Source of the DNA: Pseudomonadota bacterium
GTDB taxonomy: Bacteria; Pseudomonadota; Gammaproteobacteria; Burkholderiales; Burkholderiaceae_C
DNA: 64,000 bases
Direction: 5' to 3'
Assembly (NCBI GenBank): GCA_018241265.1
Contig: JAFEEF010000063.1
Coordinates: forward strand, 1 to 64,000
Shown one piece after another: positions 28,032 to 36,776 of the stretch. A program made the translations under genes and the position numbers. Within the stretch, counting starts at the first letter, position 1. Every line of letters begins with the position of its first letter. The notes under the pieces are model-generated. The model saw nothing but the letters and a program-made list of their open reading frames with translations. It made no database searches and was not told the origin of the DNA.

Positions 28032-28066
28032 AAAAAAAGAAAGACGCAAGGCCGAAACCTTGCGCC
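28032..28066 (-). terminator. Strong Rho-independent terminator (minus strand)
   Basis: Read on the minus strand, GGCGCAAGG (28066-28058) pairs with CCTTGCGTC (28051-28043) across a 6-base loop. The stem is followed by TTTCTTTTTTT. The run of T is on this side only, so it stops leftward transcripts, either the regulator operon or the small RNA starting near 28123. It lies just past the stop of the dehydrogenase gene. Confidence 0.85.
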
Positions 28067-28123
28067 TGCAACCGGGCTCCAGGGGAAGCACCGGACATCA
28101 ATGACCGTTGCGCCGCAGCGTTG
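28032..28123 (-). ncRNA. Candidate small RNA between dehydrogenase and regulator genes
   Basis: A promoter-like element identical in layout to that of TonB receptor 1 (copy B) points leftward. The next thing in that direction is the terminator at 28066-28032. A transcript from about 28123 would be near 92 nt, with a 3' hairpin and U tract, and lies outside any gene. There is no supported coding frame in it: a frame starting ATGTCCGGTGC runs through the terminator without a stop. Function is unknown; base-pairing regulation of the alcohol-oxidation or lanthanide-uptake genes would be the first guess. It could instead be only the 3' end of the regulator mRNA. Confidence 0.5.
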
Positions 28124-28129
28124 GAAAGA

Positions 28130-28220
28130 AGTCTAGGGGCGGCCGCGACGGAGCCCTCGGGATGAAATCCTGCCGACGCAGGGAAGGCGTCATGGGATGC
28201 GTCGAACACTGTGTCGCACC
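28130..28220 (-). promoter_or_regulatory. Copy B of the shared operator and -10-like box
   Basis: The 40-bp element (28197 to 28158) has the inverted arms CCTGC/GCAGG four bases apart. The box CCTAGACT (28137-28130) lies 20 bases downstream on the minus strand. It matches copy A at 35 of 40 positions. A weaker upstream match, AACACTGTGTCGCACC at 28205-28220, resembles copies A and C. It lies between two convergent genes and faces no gene start. Confidence 0.72.
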
Positions 28221-28231
28221 GGGTGCGCCGT

Positions 28232-28921
28232 TCAGATCTGCACGTTGCCCGGCTGCTTGATCCACGGCACGAGGCCCGCCGATGCGGCGAGCTTCACGAG
28301 CTGGATGTCGGACGAGACGTTGAGCCGCTGGCGCAGCATGCTGAGCCGATTGGCCACCGTCTTCGAGCTGAGGTTCAGCGCCTGCGCGATCTCGTCGATC
28401 GTCGAGCCGTTGAGCAGCAGCCGGCAGATCTCGAACTCGCGCGGCGGCAGTTGCTCGAAGAGGTGCCGGGCCGGCGTGTGCTGCGAAAAGATCATCAGCC
28501 GCGCGAGCGCGCCGCCGAGGTACTTCTGGCCGCGCGCCACCGTCATCGCGGCTTCGCAGAGCACCTCCGGCGCGCTGTCCTTGGTCAGCGCGCCCAGCAC
28601 GCCGACGTCGAGCGCCTGGCGCATCAGCACGGGTTGCGAATACATCGAGAAGATCAGGATGCGCGCGGCCGGATCCATCTCGAGGATGCGCCGGCTCGCG
28701 TCGATGCCGCTGGCGCCGGGCAGCATCACGTCCATGATCACGATGTCGGGCGTCAGGCGCCGGTACATCGCATAGGCATCGGCCGCGGTCGCGGCCTCGC
28801 CGACGATCTGGAAGCCGCCCGCCTCCTCGAGGTAGCGGGCATAGCCGGACCGCACGACCGCATGGTCGTCGACGATCAGCGTGCGTATCAGGGTGCTCGC
28901 GCGAACCGCGGTGCCGCTCAT
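28232..28921 (-). CDS. LuxR/NarL-type response regulator (MxaX/MoxX-like)
   Basis: This 229-residue transcription factor has a receiver domain at residues 11-125, with Asp-Asp at 18-19, phospho-acceptor Asp64 in VIMDVMLPG, and Lys in GALTKDS. A LuxR-type helix-turn-helix covers about residues 155-215 (LPPREFEICRLL, DEIAQALNLSSKTVANRLSML). Its ATG overlaps the stop of the kinase gene (ATGA), so the two form one operon and one signalling pair. MoxX/MxaB-type regulators of this layout control methanol dehydrogenase in methylotrophs. The adjacent XoxF-type gene supports the same role here. It is the best candidate to bind the 40-bp elements. Confidence 0.85.
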   Translation of the reverse strand: MSGTAVRASTLIRTLIVDDHAVVRSGYARYLEEAGGFQIVGEAATAADAYAMYRRLTPDIVIMDVMLPGASGIDASRRILEMDPAARILIFSMYSQPVLMRQALDVGVLGALTKDSAPEVLCEAAMTVARGQKYLGGALARLMIFSQHTPARHLFEQLPPREFEICRLLLNGSTIDEIAQALNLSSKTVANRLSMLRQRLNVSSDIQLVKLAASAGLVPWIKQPGNVQI

Positions 28922-30279
28922 GCAGCTTCCTCCTCGTCCTCGGATACGGCATCGACCGGCAATCGGATGCGGACGTGCCACGCACCGTCGCTCGGCCCGG
29001 CCTCGAAGGTGCCGCCGAGCGCGATGCTGCGTTCGCGCATGCCGAGCGTGCCCAGGCCCTGGCGGCGCTGCGGCGTGGCCACGGCATCCGTCACGCCGTC
29101 GTTGGCCGCATCGATCTGCACCCAGCGCCGCGCGCCCGGCGTCGCGTCGCCGACCGTGATCGCGATGCGCATGTGCGGCGCGGCGCAGTGGCGCTGTGCG
29201 TTCGTCACGCACTCCTGCACCATGCGGTAGATGCTGACGTCGACCGTCGGGCCGAAGCGGCTCAGGTCGCCCTCGACCTCGAGATCGATGTCGATCGGCC
29301 GGATGCCGCCGACCGAGCGCTCGACGAGCATCTGCTCGAGCGCGGCCTGCAGGCCCGAGATCGTGAGTTCGGGCGGATGCAGGCCGGTCAGGATCTCGCG
29401 CAGGGTGGACAGGATGCGCGACTGGTAGCTCGACAGCGTGCGCACCGAATCGGCCAGGTCGCCCAGCTCCGGCCGGGCGTTGCAGCGCGCTTCGAGCAGG
29501 CCGGTCAGCGGCTGCAGCGCGACGAGGTAGGGACTCAGCTCGTCGTGCAGGTCGTGCGCCAACGTGCGGCGCGTGCGCTCCTCGCTCTCGACGAGGCGCC
29601 GCATCAGGTTGGCGCGCTCCTGCTGCGCCGCATCGATCGCACTCGTCATGCGGTTGAAGGCCTGCGCGATGTCGTTCATCTCCGGCGCCTGGAATTCAGG
29701 CAGCGGCTGCACCGGCACGCCGGCACCGAAGTCGCGCAGCGCGCCGCGGATGCGATCGACCGGCCGCAGCGCGCGCAAGGTGAACCAGACGATCAAGGTC
29801 GCCGCCGCCAGCGACAGCGACACGACCAGCAAGCTGCTGCGCAGAAAGTCTTCCCACAGCTCGGCCAGTTCGTCGGACGTGGCCGGCACGACCTCGAAGA
29901 CCGCGACCGTCCTGTCGCCCTGCAGCACCGCCTTGCGGACGGCGCGCGACGACGGCAGCTCGCGTTCGAGCCAGCCGGGCACGTGCTCGGGCGCGAGCGG
30001 CGCGCGCGCCAGCACGCGGCTCGCGGGGTCGTAGAGCGTCACGCGCACATGGCGTATGCCTTGCAGGCGCTGCATCAGCGCGACGAGCTCGCGCTCGGCA
30101 TCGGCCGGCGTGCCGGGGCCGACCTGTGTAGGCAGCAGCGCCACGACCCACGGCAGCGCGCCTTGCGTCTCGGTGTCGGCGCGCTCCCGCATCTCGCCGA
30201 ACAGCAGCAGGCTGTAGGAAGCGACGAGCGCGGCCATCAGCAGCATCACGACCAGAGCGAGGCGAAACTTCAGGCTCAT
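28918..30279 (-). CDS. Sensor histidine kinase, LapD/MoxY-type sensor domain (MxaY/MoxY-like)
   Basis: This is a 453-residue inner-membrane kinase. Transmembrane helices at residues 7-27 and 147-168 flank a periplasmic domain resembling the LapD/MoxY N-terminal type (IRHVRVTLYDPASRVL, PGWLERELP, LAELWEDFL). A HAMP domain (168-220) and HisKA_3 dimerisation domain follow, with His245 in LAHDLHDELSPY. The ATPase domain has its N box in VQECVTNAQRH and G box in GLGTLGMRER. MoxY/MxaY kinases govern methanol dehydrogenase and, in methanotrophs, the lanthanide switch. The start ATG 30279 lacks a ribosome site and lies eight bases after the AGACT of copy C, so the mRNA may be leaderless. Confidence 0.85.
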   Translation of the reverse strand: MSLKFRLALVVMLLMAALVASYSLLLFGEMRERADTETQGALPWVVALLPTQVGPGTPADAERELVALMQRLQGIRHVRVTLYDPASRVLARAPLAPEHVPGWLERELPSSRAVRKAVLQGDRTVAVFEVVPATSDELAELWEDFLRSSLLVVSLSLAAATLIVWFTLRALRPVDRIRGALRDFGAGVPVQPLPEFQAPEMNDIAQAFNRMTSAIDAAQQERANLMRRLVESEERTRRTLAHDLHDELSPYLVALQPLTGLLEARCNARPELGDLADSVRTLSSYQSRILSTLREILTGLHPPELTISGLQAALEQMLVERSVGGIRPIDIDLEVEGDLSRFGPTVDVSIYRMVQECVTNAQRHCAAPHMRIAITVGDATPGARRWVQIDAANDGVTDAVATPQRRQGLGTLGMRERSIALGGTFEAGPSDGAWHVRIRLPVDAVSEDEEEAA

Positions 30280-30286
30280 GCCGCGA

Positions 30287-30365
30287 AGTCTCGCTGTTGG
30301 CCGCGGCGGCAGACAGGGAGAAATTCCCGCCGTGCGGGCGGCGGACGCGAGACAGACTGTGCCGC
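30287..30365 (-). promoter_or_regulatory. Copy C of the shared operator before the kinase gene
   Basis: On the minus strand GGCGGGAATTTCTCCC (30333 to 30318) and the box GCGAGACT (30294-30287) are again 20 bases apart. In the first 18 positions 14 match copy A. The dyad is CCCGC/GCGGG, three bases apart, one base shorter than in A and B. A GACAGACTGTGCCGC stretch (30351-30365) resembles the upstream element of copy B. The predicted start point falls at or one base before the kinase ATG. Confidence 0.6.
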
Positions 30366-30385
30366 TGACCCGTCTCAGGGGCGGA

Positions 30386-32194
30386 TCAGGTCGCCACCTC
30401 CGTGACCGCCCGACCCGCCGGTTCTGCCCGGACCGGCGGCGGCAGCGACTTGCATTCCTCGAACACGCGCGCCGTGCAGGTCGCGCAGATGCCGCGGTCG
30501 AGCCGATCGAAGATCGCCGCGATCGCGATCCGCTTGGCCGGGAAGACGTGGTCCGGCCCGAGCTCGCGGATGAAGCCGGTGCGCGCCCATTGCTCCATCA
30601 CCGGCGCGCGCGGCCGGTGGAACCACAGGTCGCCGCCGGCATTGCGACGCGCGACCAGCTCCGAGCGCCACATCGCCGCGCCCGCCACGTCGACGTGGTT
30701 CATGCTCTTGGCCATCACCAGCACATGCTTGGGCGCGTCGGCCGGCGCGCGCAGGCCGCGCAGCACGTCGCTGACATACGGCACGGCGCCGAAGTAGACG
30801 TCGCCCTCGACGCGGATCATCTTCAGCTGCGGGCACTCGGGCAGCGGCTGCAGGCTGTGGTCGCGCACGACGAACGGCCGGTCGGTCGGCGTGCTGTCGA
30901 AGCCCATGATGCGGATGTACGGCCGCGACGTGCGATAGAGATAGGTCACGAGCGACAGCATCGTGCCGAGCAGGATCGCCATCTCGAGGCGGATCAGCAA
31001 GGTCGCCGCGAAGGTCGCCGCGGCGATCGCGAAGTCCTGCCGGCTGATCTTCCACAGCGCCTTCCAGCTCGGCAGGTCGAGCAGCGACCACGCGACCAGC
31101 ACGAGCAGCCCCGCGATCGCCGGCATCGGGATCAGCGCAAGCAGCGGCGCGCTGATCGCCACCAGCGCGAGCAGCCAGACCGATGCGAACACCGCCGCGA
31201 GCGGCGTGCGCGCGCCGGCCTCGAGGTTCGGCAACGAGCGGTTCAGCGAGCCGCACGAGACATACGACGAGAAGAAGCCGCCGACGATGTTGGACAAGCC
31301 CTGGCCGCGGAACTCGCGGTTCGCGTCGATCCATTGACCGGACCGGTCGGCGACCGCCTTCGCGATCGAGATCGACTGGCCGAGCGCGACGATGGTCAGC
31401 GCGAAGGCGATGCCGATCAGGTCGGCGACGTTGCGCAGCGCGACGCCCGGCAGCTGGAAGTGCGGCCAGATCCGCGGGATCGTCCCGACCACCTCGACCT
31501 GATGCCAGCCGGCGCGCGACGCGGCCGCATTGACGAGCGCCGCCAGCGCCGTCGCCGCGGCCAGCCCGACCAGCATGTGCGGCCAGTGCGGCGCATGCTG
31601 GCGCACCGCGAGCGTCGCGACGATCGCGAACGCGCCGACGAAGAGCGCCGGCAGCGAGACCTCGGCGGCATGCGAGGCAAGGTGCCCGAACAACGCCGGC
31701 ACGCCGTGCGTCGATGGCGCGGGCAGGCCCGCGAGGTCGGTCAGCGTGTGCAGCGCGATCAGCATCGCCGCGCCGCTCGTGAAGCCGCGCAAGGTCGCCG
31801 GCGAGATGAAGTTCGCGATCGTCCCGAGCCGCAGCGCGCCGATCGCGAACTGCATCGCCCCGACGAGCACTGTGACCGCCAGCGCGAGCTGGATGTAGGC
31901 CGGCGAGCCGACCGCGGCGAGCGGCGCCAGGGTCGCGAACAGCGCGAGCGAGTTGGCGTTGGTGGGGCCCGAGACGACGTGCCAGCTCGAGCCGGCGAGC
32001 GCGGCGATCGCGCACGGCACGATCGCGGTGTAGAGGCCGTACTCGGGCGGCAGGCCTGCCAGGGTCGCGAACGCGATGCCTTGCGGCAGCACGAGCAGCG
32101 CGCCGAGCACCCCGGCGATGGCGTCGGCGCGCAGGGTGTCGCGGTCGATGAAACGGGTCCAGGGTCCGAGGAGTCGCGCGGCCAGCTCGAGCAT
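30386..32194 (-). CDS. SulP family anion permease with STAS domain
   Basis: This 602-residue inner-membrane protein has about 11 hydrophobic segments and the SulP start signature (LVLPQGIAFATLAGLPPEYGLYTAIVP). A C-terminal cytoplasmic STAS domain from about residue 430 contains DVYFGAVPYV and LVMAKSMNHVDVAG. The extreme C-terminus is Cys-rich (CATCTARVFEEC). SulP members carry sulfate, bicarbonate or other anions. Next to a taurine transport and oxidation cluster, sulfate or sulfite handling is plausible. ATG 32194 was chosen because the family begins there; the open frame runs further upstream through the tauC gene. Confidence 0.85.
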   Translation of the reverse strand: MLELAARLLGPWTRFIDRDTLRADAIAGVLGALLVLPQGIAFATLAGLPPEYGLYTAIVPCAIAALAGSSWHVVSGPTNANSLALFATLAPLAAVGSPAYIQLALAVTVLVGAMQFAIGALRLGTIANFISPATLRGFTSGAAMLIALHTLTDLAGLPAPSTHGVPALFGHLASHAAEVSLPALFVGAFAIVATLAVRQHAPHWPHMLVGLAAATALAALVNAAASRAGWHQVEVVGTIPRIWPHFQLPGVALRNVADLIGIAFALTIVALGQSISIAKAVADRSGQWIDANREFRGQGLSNIVGGFFSSYVSCGSLNRSLPNLEAGARTPLAAVFASVWLLALVAISAPLLALIPMPAIAGLLVLVAWSLLDLPSWKALWKISRQDFAIAAATFAATLLIRLEMAILLGTMLSLVTYLYRTSRPYIRIMGFDSTPTDRPFVVRDHSLQPLPECPQLKMIRVEGDVYFGAVPYVSDVLRGLRAPADAPKHVLVMAKSMNHVDVAGAAMWRSELVARRNAGGDLWFHRPRAPVMEQWARTGFIRELGPDHVFPAKRIAIAAIFDRLDRGICATCTARVFEECKSLPPPVRAEPAGRAVTEVAT

Positions 32195-32223
32195 GCGGCG
32201 ATTGTCCTCGACCCTGCGGGCGG

Positions 32224-33087
32224 CTACATCTTGCCTTTCCAGGGCACGAGCTTCACCTCGATCCAGCGCATCAGCAGGTCGAACAGATAGGCCACGACGC
32301 CGATCACGATGATCCCCATGATCACGATGTCGGTGCGCAGGAAGTTCGACGCGTTGAGCACCATCTGGCCGAGGCCGACGTTGGACGCGACCATCTCGGC
32401 CGCGACCAGCGTGGTCCAGCCGAAGCCGATCGCGATGCGCATGCCGACCAGGATGTCGGGCAAGGCCGACGGCAGGATCACGTGGCGGATCACCTGCATG
32501 TAGCTCGCGCCCATCGAGTAGGCGGCGTTGATCTGCTCCTGCGACGCGCTGCGCATGCCCGAGCGCGCGGCGAGCGCGAGCGGCGCGAAGCACGACAGGA
32601 AGATCAGCAGCACCTTCGGCAGCTCGTCGATGCCGAACCAGATGATGATCAGCGGCAGGTAGGCGAGCGGCGGCAGCGGCCGGTAGAACTCGAGCGGCGG
32701 ATCGAAGATGCCGCGCGCGACGCGGCTCATGCCCATCGCGATGCCGATCGGGATCGCGGTCAGGCAGGCGACGAAGAACGCCGTGAAGACGCGGAACATG
32801 CTCGCGCTGAAGTGCTGCCAGAGCGGCTTGTCGTTCGCGCGGCCGGTCAGGTACTCGACGAACTGCTGGAACACCGCCTGCGGCTTCGGCAGGAACAGCG
32901 GCTTGACCCAGCCGGCATTGGTGACCAGGGTCCACAGCACGAGCAGCACGATCACGGTCGCGACGCTGATGCCGAAGCTCGAGCCTTCGCCCGGCACCTT
33001 GAAGCGGCTGACCTTGACGGGTGCCGGCTTCGATGCGGACGATGGAGCGGCCGGTGCGACGACCGTCGGGGCGGCGATATCAGGCAT
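32224..33087 (-). CDS. tauC: ABC transporter permease, taurine/sulfonate type
   Basis: This is a 287-residue inner-membrane permease of the TauC/SsuC type with six predicted helices. The cytoplasmic loop that contacts the ATPase is [31 protein letters not shown] long Pro/Ala-rich N-terminus precedes the first helix. It overlaps tauB by eight bases. Together with tauB and tauA it forms an importer for taurine or a related sulfonate; exact substrate is inferred from tauXY nearby. Confidence 0.85.
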   Translation of the reverse strand: MPDIAAPTVVAPAAPSSASKPAPVKVSRFKVPGEGSSFGISVATVIVLLVLWTLVTNAGWVKPLFLPKPQAVFQQFVEYLTGRANDKPLWQHFSASMFRVFTAFFVACLTAIPIGIAMGMSRVARGIFDPPLEFYRPLPPLAYLPLIIIWFGIDELPKVLLIFLSCFAPLALAARSGMRSASQEQINAAYSMGASYMQVIRHVILPSALPDILVGMRIAIGFGWTTLVAAEMVASNVGLGQMVLNASNFLRTDIVIMGIIVIGVVAYLFDLLMRWIEVKLVPWKGKM

Positions 33088-33877
33088 GTGCGGCCTCGGC
33101 GGGTTCGCGGTGATGAATGATCGCGAGCACTTCCTCGCGCAGCCGGATGAACTCGGGCTCGGACTTGACCTTGCGCGCATCGCCGCCGGCGAGGAAGCTG
33201 CGCGAGAACGGCATGTCGTCGTAGACGTGCGAGATGCGCCCCGGGCTCGGGCTCATCACGATCAGGCGCGTCGCGAGGAACAGCGCCTCCTCGACCGAAT
33301 GGGTGATGAAGAAGACCATCTTGCTCGTCGCCGCCCACGCCTTCAGCAGGATCTCCTGGACCTGCTCGCGGGTGAACGCATCGAGCGCGCCCATCGGCTC
33401 GTCCATCAGCAGCACCGCCGGATCGTTGGCGAGCGCGCGCGCGATGCCGACGCGCTGCTGCATGCCGCCCGACAGCTCGTAGACCGCGCGGCCGGCGTAC
33501 TTCTCGAGGCCGACCAGCGCGAGCTTCTCGACCGCGATGCGATCGCGCGCCGGCTTGTCCACCCCCCGCAACCGAAGGCCGAGCGCGACGTTGTCGCGCA
33601 CCGAGAGCCACGGCATCAGCGCATGCTTCTGGAACACCACGCCCCGATCGGCACCCGGGCCGGCCACCGGCCGGCCGTCGAGCAGAATCTCGCCGGTCGA
33701 CGGCGGCAGGAAACCGGCGATGCAGTTCAGAAGCGTCGTCTTGCCGCACCCGGACGCGCCGAGCGCGACGACGAAGTCGCCGTCGCGCATCGTCAGGTTG
33801 ACCGGGGCGAGCGCCTGCAGGGTGCCGCCCTTGACGGCGTAGTTGACCGTCAGTTCCTTGATGTTCAGCGTGGGCAT
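33080..33877 (-). CDS. tauB: ABC transporter ATP-binding protein, taurine/sulfonate type
   Basis: This 265-residue ATPase has Walker [10 protein letters not shown] (about residues 40-48), signature [15 protein letters not shown], Walker B VLLMDEP and switch His in [10 protein letters not shown]. The C-terminal PSPGRI motif is typical of nitrate/sulfonate/taurine ATPases. A GAAGGGACG ribosome site precedes ATG 33877. It lies between tauA and tauC in one leftward operon. Confidence 0.88.
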   Translation of the reverse strand: MPTLNIKELTVNYAVKGGTLQALAPVNLTMRDGDFVVALGASGCGKTTLLNCIAGFLPPSTGEILLDGRPVAGPGADRGVVFQKHALMPWLSVRDNVALGLRLRGVDKPARDRIAVEKLALVGLEKYAGRAVYELSGGMQQRVGIARALANDPAVLLMDEPMGALDAFTREQVQEILLKAWAATSKMVFFITHSVEEALFLATRLIVMSPSPGRISHVYDDMPFSRSFLAGGDARKVKSEPEFIRLREEVLAIIHHREPAEAAHA

Positions 33878-33903
33878 GAACGTCCCTTCCTTCTTCCCGG
33901 ACC

Positions 33904-34911
33904 TTACTTGCCGAGCGCCTTCTGCACGTAGGTCGAGGTCACGTACTGCGCATAGCTGGACTTGACGTCCTGCACGCGACCCTGCTCCTTCAGGAAGTTG
34001 GCGGTGTCGAGCAGCGCCTTCGCGGCGCCGCCGCCGAGCCAGGTCGCCGACGCCTGCTCCTGCAGGCTCGGGAACCTGTAGAGCGACATCGCCGCCGGCA
34101 CGCCGCCCTCGTCGGCCTTGGTCCACTTGGCGACCGCCTTCACGTTGGCCGAGCCGGCGCCCCATTTGTCGGGATGCTCGCGGTAGTCGGCATCGGCCTT
34201 GGCGAGCGCCTTCACCAGCGCGACCATGAAGGCCTCGTTGTCGGCCGCCCACTTCGCGTTGACGACGATGCCGTCGAAGGTCGGGAAACCCTTCTTGCCG
34301 ATGTCGCCCGACGTCACGATGACCTTGCCGTCGGCCTTGACCTTGGTCAGCACCGGATCCCAGACGAAGGCCGCGTCGATGTCGCCGCGTCCCCAGGCGG
34401 CGGCGATCTCCGGCGGCCTGAGGTTCATCACCTCGACAGACTTCGGGTCGACGCCTTCGAGCCTCATGTCGACCATCAGCTGGTAGTGCGACGTCGAGAC
34501 GAACGGCGTCGCGACCTTCTTGCCGGCGAGGTCCTTGACGCTCTTGATGCCGGAGCCGTTGCGGGCGACGAGCGCCTCGGCCGACGCGATGTCGTCGAGG
34601 ATCCAGAACAGCTTGATGTCCTGGCCCTGGCTGGCCGCGGCGGCGATGCCGGCCGAGCCGACCTCGCCGATCTGCACGTCGCCCGATGCCATCGCGCGGA
34701 TCACGTCGCCGCCGCCGCCGAACATGCGCCAGTTGATCTTGTAGCCGGTGGCCTTCTCGAGCTCGCCGGACTCCATCACGGTCCGGTACGGGTCGAGCAT
34801 GTCCTGGTGCGCGAAGGTGACTTCCTTGGTCTGCGCGCGGGCCGTGCCGCAGGCCAGCGCCGCCACGGCCAGGGCCGACAGGACCAGCCGGCGGTGCTTG
34901 CTCTCGATCAT
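33904..34911 (-). CDS. tauA: Taurine-type periplasmic substrate-binding protein
   Basis: This 335-residue exported protein has a signal peptide ending at ARA-Q (about residue 26). The binding-protein fold follows, with motifs of the taurine family ([52 protein letters not shown]). AGGAG stands seven bases before ATG 34911. It is the first gene of the tauABC operon; 268 bases separate it from the regulator gene upstream, the likely promoter region. Confidence 0.87.
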   Translation of the reverse strand: MIESKHRRLVLSALAVAALACGTARAQTKEVTFAHQDMLDPYRTVMESGELEKATGYKINWRMFGGGGDVIRAMASGDVQIGEVGSAGIAAAASQGQDIKLFWILDDIASAEALVARNGSGIKSVKDLAGKKVATPFVSTSHYQLMVDMRLEGVDPKSVEVMNLRPPEIAAAWGRGDIDAAFVWDPVLTKVKADGKVIVTSGDIGKKGFPTFDGIVVNAKWAADNEAFMVALVKALAKADADYREHPDKWGAGSANVKAVAKWTKADEGGVPAAMSLYRFPSLQEQASATWLGGGAAKALLDTANFLKEQGRVQDVKSSYAQYVTSTYVQKALGK

Positions 34912-35179
34912 CGTATGACTCCTAAAAGGTAGTTTGTGCTGCACGAACAGGTGACGACCGGCCGCAGCGCCGAGCGCAGACTCTGCGCCCAACCCGCACC
35001 GGCCGGAAGTGCCAGCATCGACGCTGCGGCAGGGCCAGCGGCATCGGGCTTACCCTCGGCCCGCGCACGCAGGGTGCGCGCCGCACAGCCGCAGTGCGGC
35101 GCGCACGGCCCCGATGTTCGCATCAAGCGGCACCGCGGCCGGCGCGCTTGCTCGCTCGGCGCAGAAGCTTGCGCGCCGC

Positions 35180-36715
35180 TCAGGGGGTCGGCGGCAAGGC
35201 CCGCTGCGGCGCGCCGCGCGCGTCGGCGAGATCGGCGACCGCCTGCGCGAGCGCGCGGATGCCGGCCGGAATCTGCGCCGCCGCGATCGACGACAGGCGC
35301 AGCCGGAAGTACGGGCACGGATAAGGCGGCTGGGCGAAGAACACGTCGCCCGCCTCGATCAGCACGCCGCGGCCGCGCGCCATCAGCGCGAGCTCGCCGC
35401 CATCGACCCAGGCCGGCGCGCGCACCCAGATCGAGGCGCCGCCCTGCGGCAGCGTGAACCCGAAGTCGGGCAGCAGCTCGCGCAGCGCCCGCGCCGCGAG
35501 CCCAAGGCGCTCCTGCATCGCCTGGTTGACGCGCCGCGCATGCGACTCATGGTGGCCGAGCGACAGGAACAGCGCATACGCATGCTGCAGGAACGCGCTC
35601 GGATGCCGCACCATCGCATGGCGCAGCACGCGCAGCTCGCGGATCAGCGGCGCCGGCGCGACGATGTAGCCGAGCCGCAGCACCGGCGACAGGCTCTTCG
35701 ACACCGAGCCGACGTAGATCACGCGGCCGTTCTTGTCGAGGCTCTTCAGCGCCGGCATCGGCGCGCCTTCGTAAAGGTTCTCGGCTTCGTAGTCGTCCTC
35801 GACGATCACGAAGTCCTGCAGCTCGGCCTTGCGCAGCAGCCAGCGGCGGCGCTCCAGGCCGAGCGTCACGGTGGTCGGGCTCTGGTGCGACGGCGTGACG
35901 AACAGGTAGTCGAGCGCCGGCAACGCGTCGACGACCAGCCCGTCCGCGTCGACCGCCACCTCGACGAAGCGCGGCGCACGCAGCGCGAAGCTGTTGCGCG
36001 CATGCGGATGGCCGGGCTCTTCGAGGCCGACCTTGCGGGTCTCGTCGAACAGCGCATCGGCAAGCAGGTAGTAGGCATGCTGCGCGCCGACCGTCACGAT
36101 GATCTCCGACGCGAGCGCGAACACGCCGCGCTTGGGCAGCAGCCGCGTGCGGATCTGCTCGATCAGGTCGGGCACGTCGTCGGTCTCGAAGTCGGGCGTC
36201 CAGTGCGGCATCTGCGAGCGCGCCAGGCTCTTCGCACAGCACTCGCGGAAGTCCTCGGTCGGGAAGAGCTGCGGGTCGTAGTGGCCGTAGACGAAGGGAT
36301 ACGGCAAGTCGCGCCAGCGCTGCGGCTTGGCGAGCGTCGGCCGGTCGACCAGCGAGCGCAGCACGCGGTGCTCCCAGTCGGGCGGATGGCCGGGCTTGCC
36401 GCTCGTGCCGGTCAGCGGCTCGGCCGGCTCGGCGGTACGCGGCCGCGCATTCGGTGCGACGAAGACGCCGCTGCGCGGCCTGGCCTCGAGGAAGCCTTCG
36501 TCGGTGAGTTGCAGATAGGCCGCCGTCACCGTGTTGCGGCTGAGGCCGAGCACGCCGGCCAATTCGCGCGACGACGGCAACGGCGCGCCGGCCGGCAGCC
36601 GGCCGTCGAGGATGGCCTGCACCACGGCGAGCCGCAGGCGCGCCTGCAGCGGCAGTCCGGGCTGCTCCGGCAGGGCGAAGAGCTGGGCCCAGAGGATGGA
36701 GCGGGCGGCGGGCAT
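35180..36715 (-). CDS. MocR-type regulator (GntR helix-turn-helix fused to aminotransferase fold), TauR-like
   Basis: This 511-residue protein has a GntR winged helix at residues 10-85 (LPSSRELAGVLGLSRNTVTAAYLQL). A class I aminotransferase-like domain follows, with PLP lysine Lys340 in YVGSVSKSLSP and EDDYEAEN before it. MocR proteins sense amines or PLP and act as regulators, not enzymes. TauR, which switches on taurine genes, belongs to this family, and this gene lies just upstream of tauA and near tauXY. It is divergent from the amidase gene across 61 bases. PdxR- or GabR-type roles are the alternatives. Confidence 0.82.
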   Translation of the reverse strand: MPAARSILWAQLFALPEQPGLPLQARLRLAVVQAILDGRLPAGAPLPSSRELAGVLGLSRNTVTAAYLQLTDEGFLEARPRSGVFVAPNARPRTAEPAEPLTGTSGKPGHPPDWEHRVLRSLVDRPTLAKPQRWRDLPYPFVYGHYDPQLFPTEDFRECCAKSLARSQMPHWTPDFETDDVPDLIEQIRTRLLPKRGVFALASEIIVTVGAQHAYYLLADALFDETRKVGLEEPGHPHARNSFALRAPRFVEVAVDADGLVVDALPALDYLFVTPSHQSPTTVTLGLERRRWLLRKAELQDFVIVEDDYEAENLYEGAPMPALKSLDKNGRVIYVGSVSKSLSPVLRLGYIVAPAPLIRELRVLRHAMVRHPSAFLQHAYALFLSLGHHESHARRVNQAMQERLGLAARALRELLPDFGFTLPQGGASIWVRAPAWVDGGELALMARGRGVLIEAGDVFFAQPPYPCPYFRLRLSSIAAAQIPAGIRALAQAVADLADARGAPQRALPPTP

Positions 36716-36776
36716 GGCGACGAGTGTAGGCGCGGCGGGGTTGCGTTCCGCGCCGCCACCGATATCGTCGGGCCCC

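Noticed and set aside
28029-28106. A small peptide such as PqqA encoded in the candidate small RNA
   Set aside because: The ATG frame near 28105 has no stop before the terminator and lacks the conserved Glu and Tyr of PqqA.
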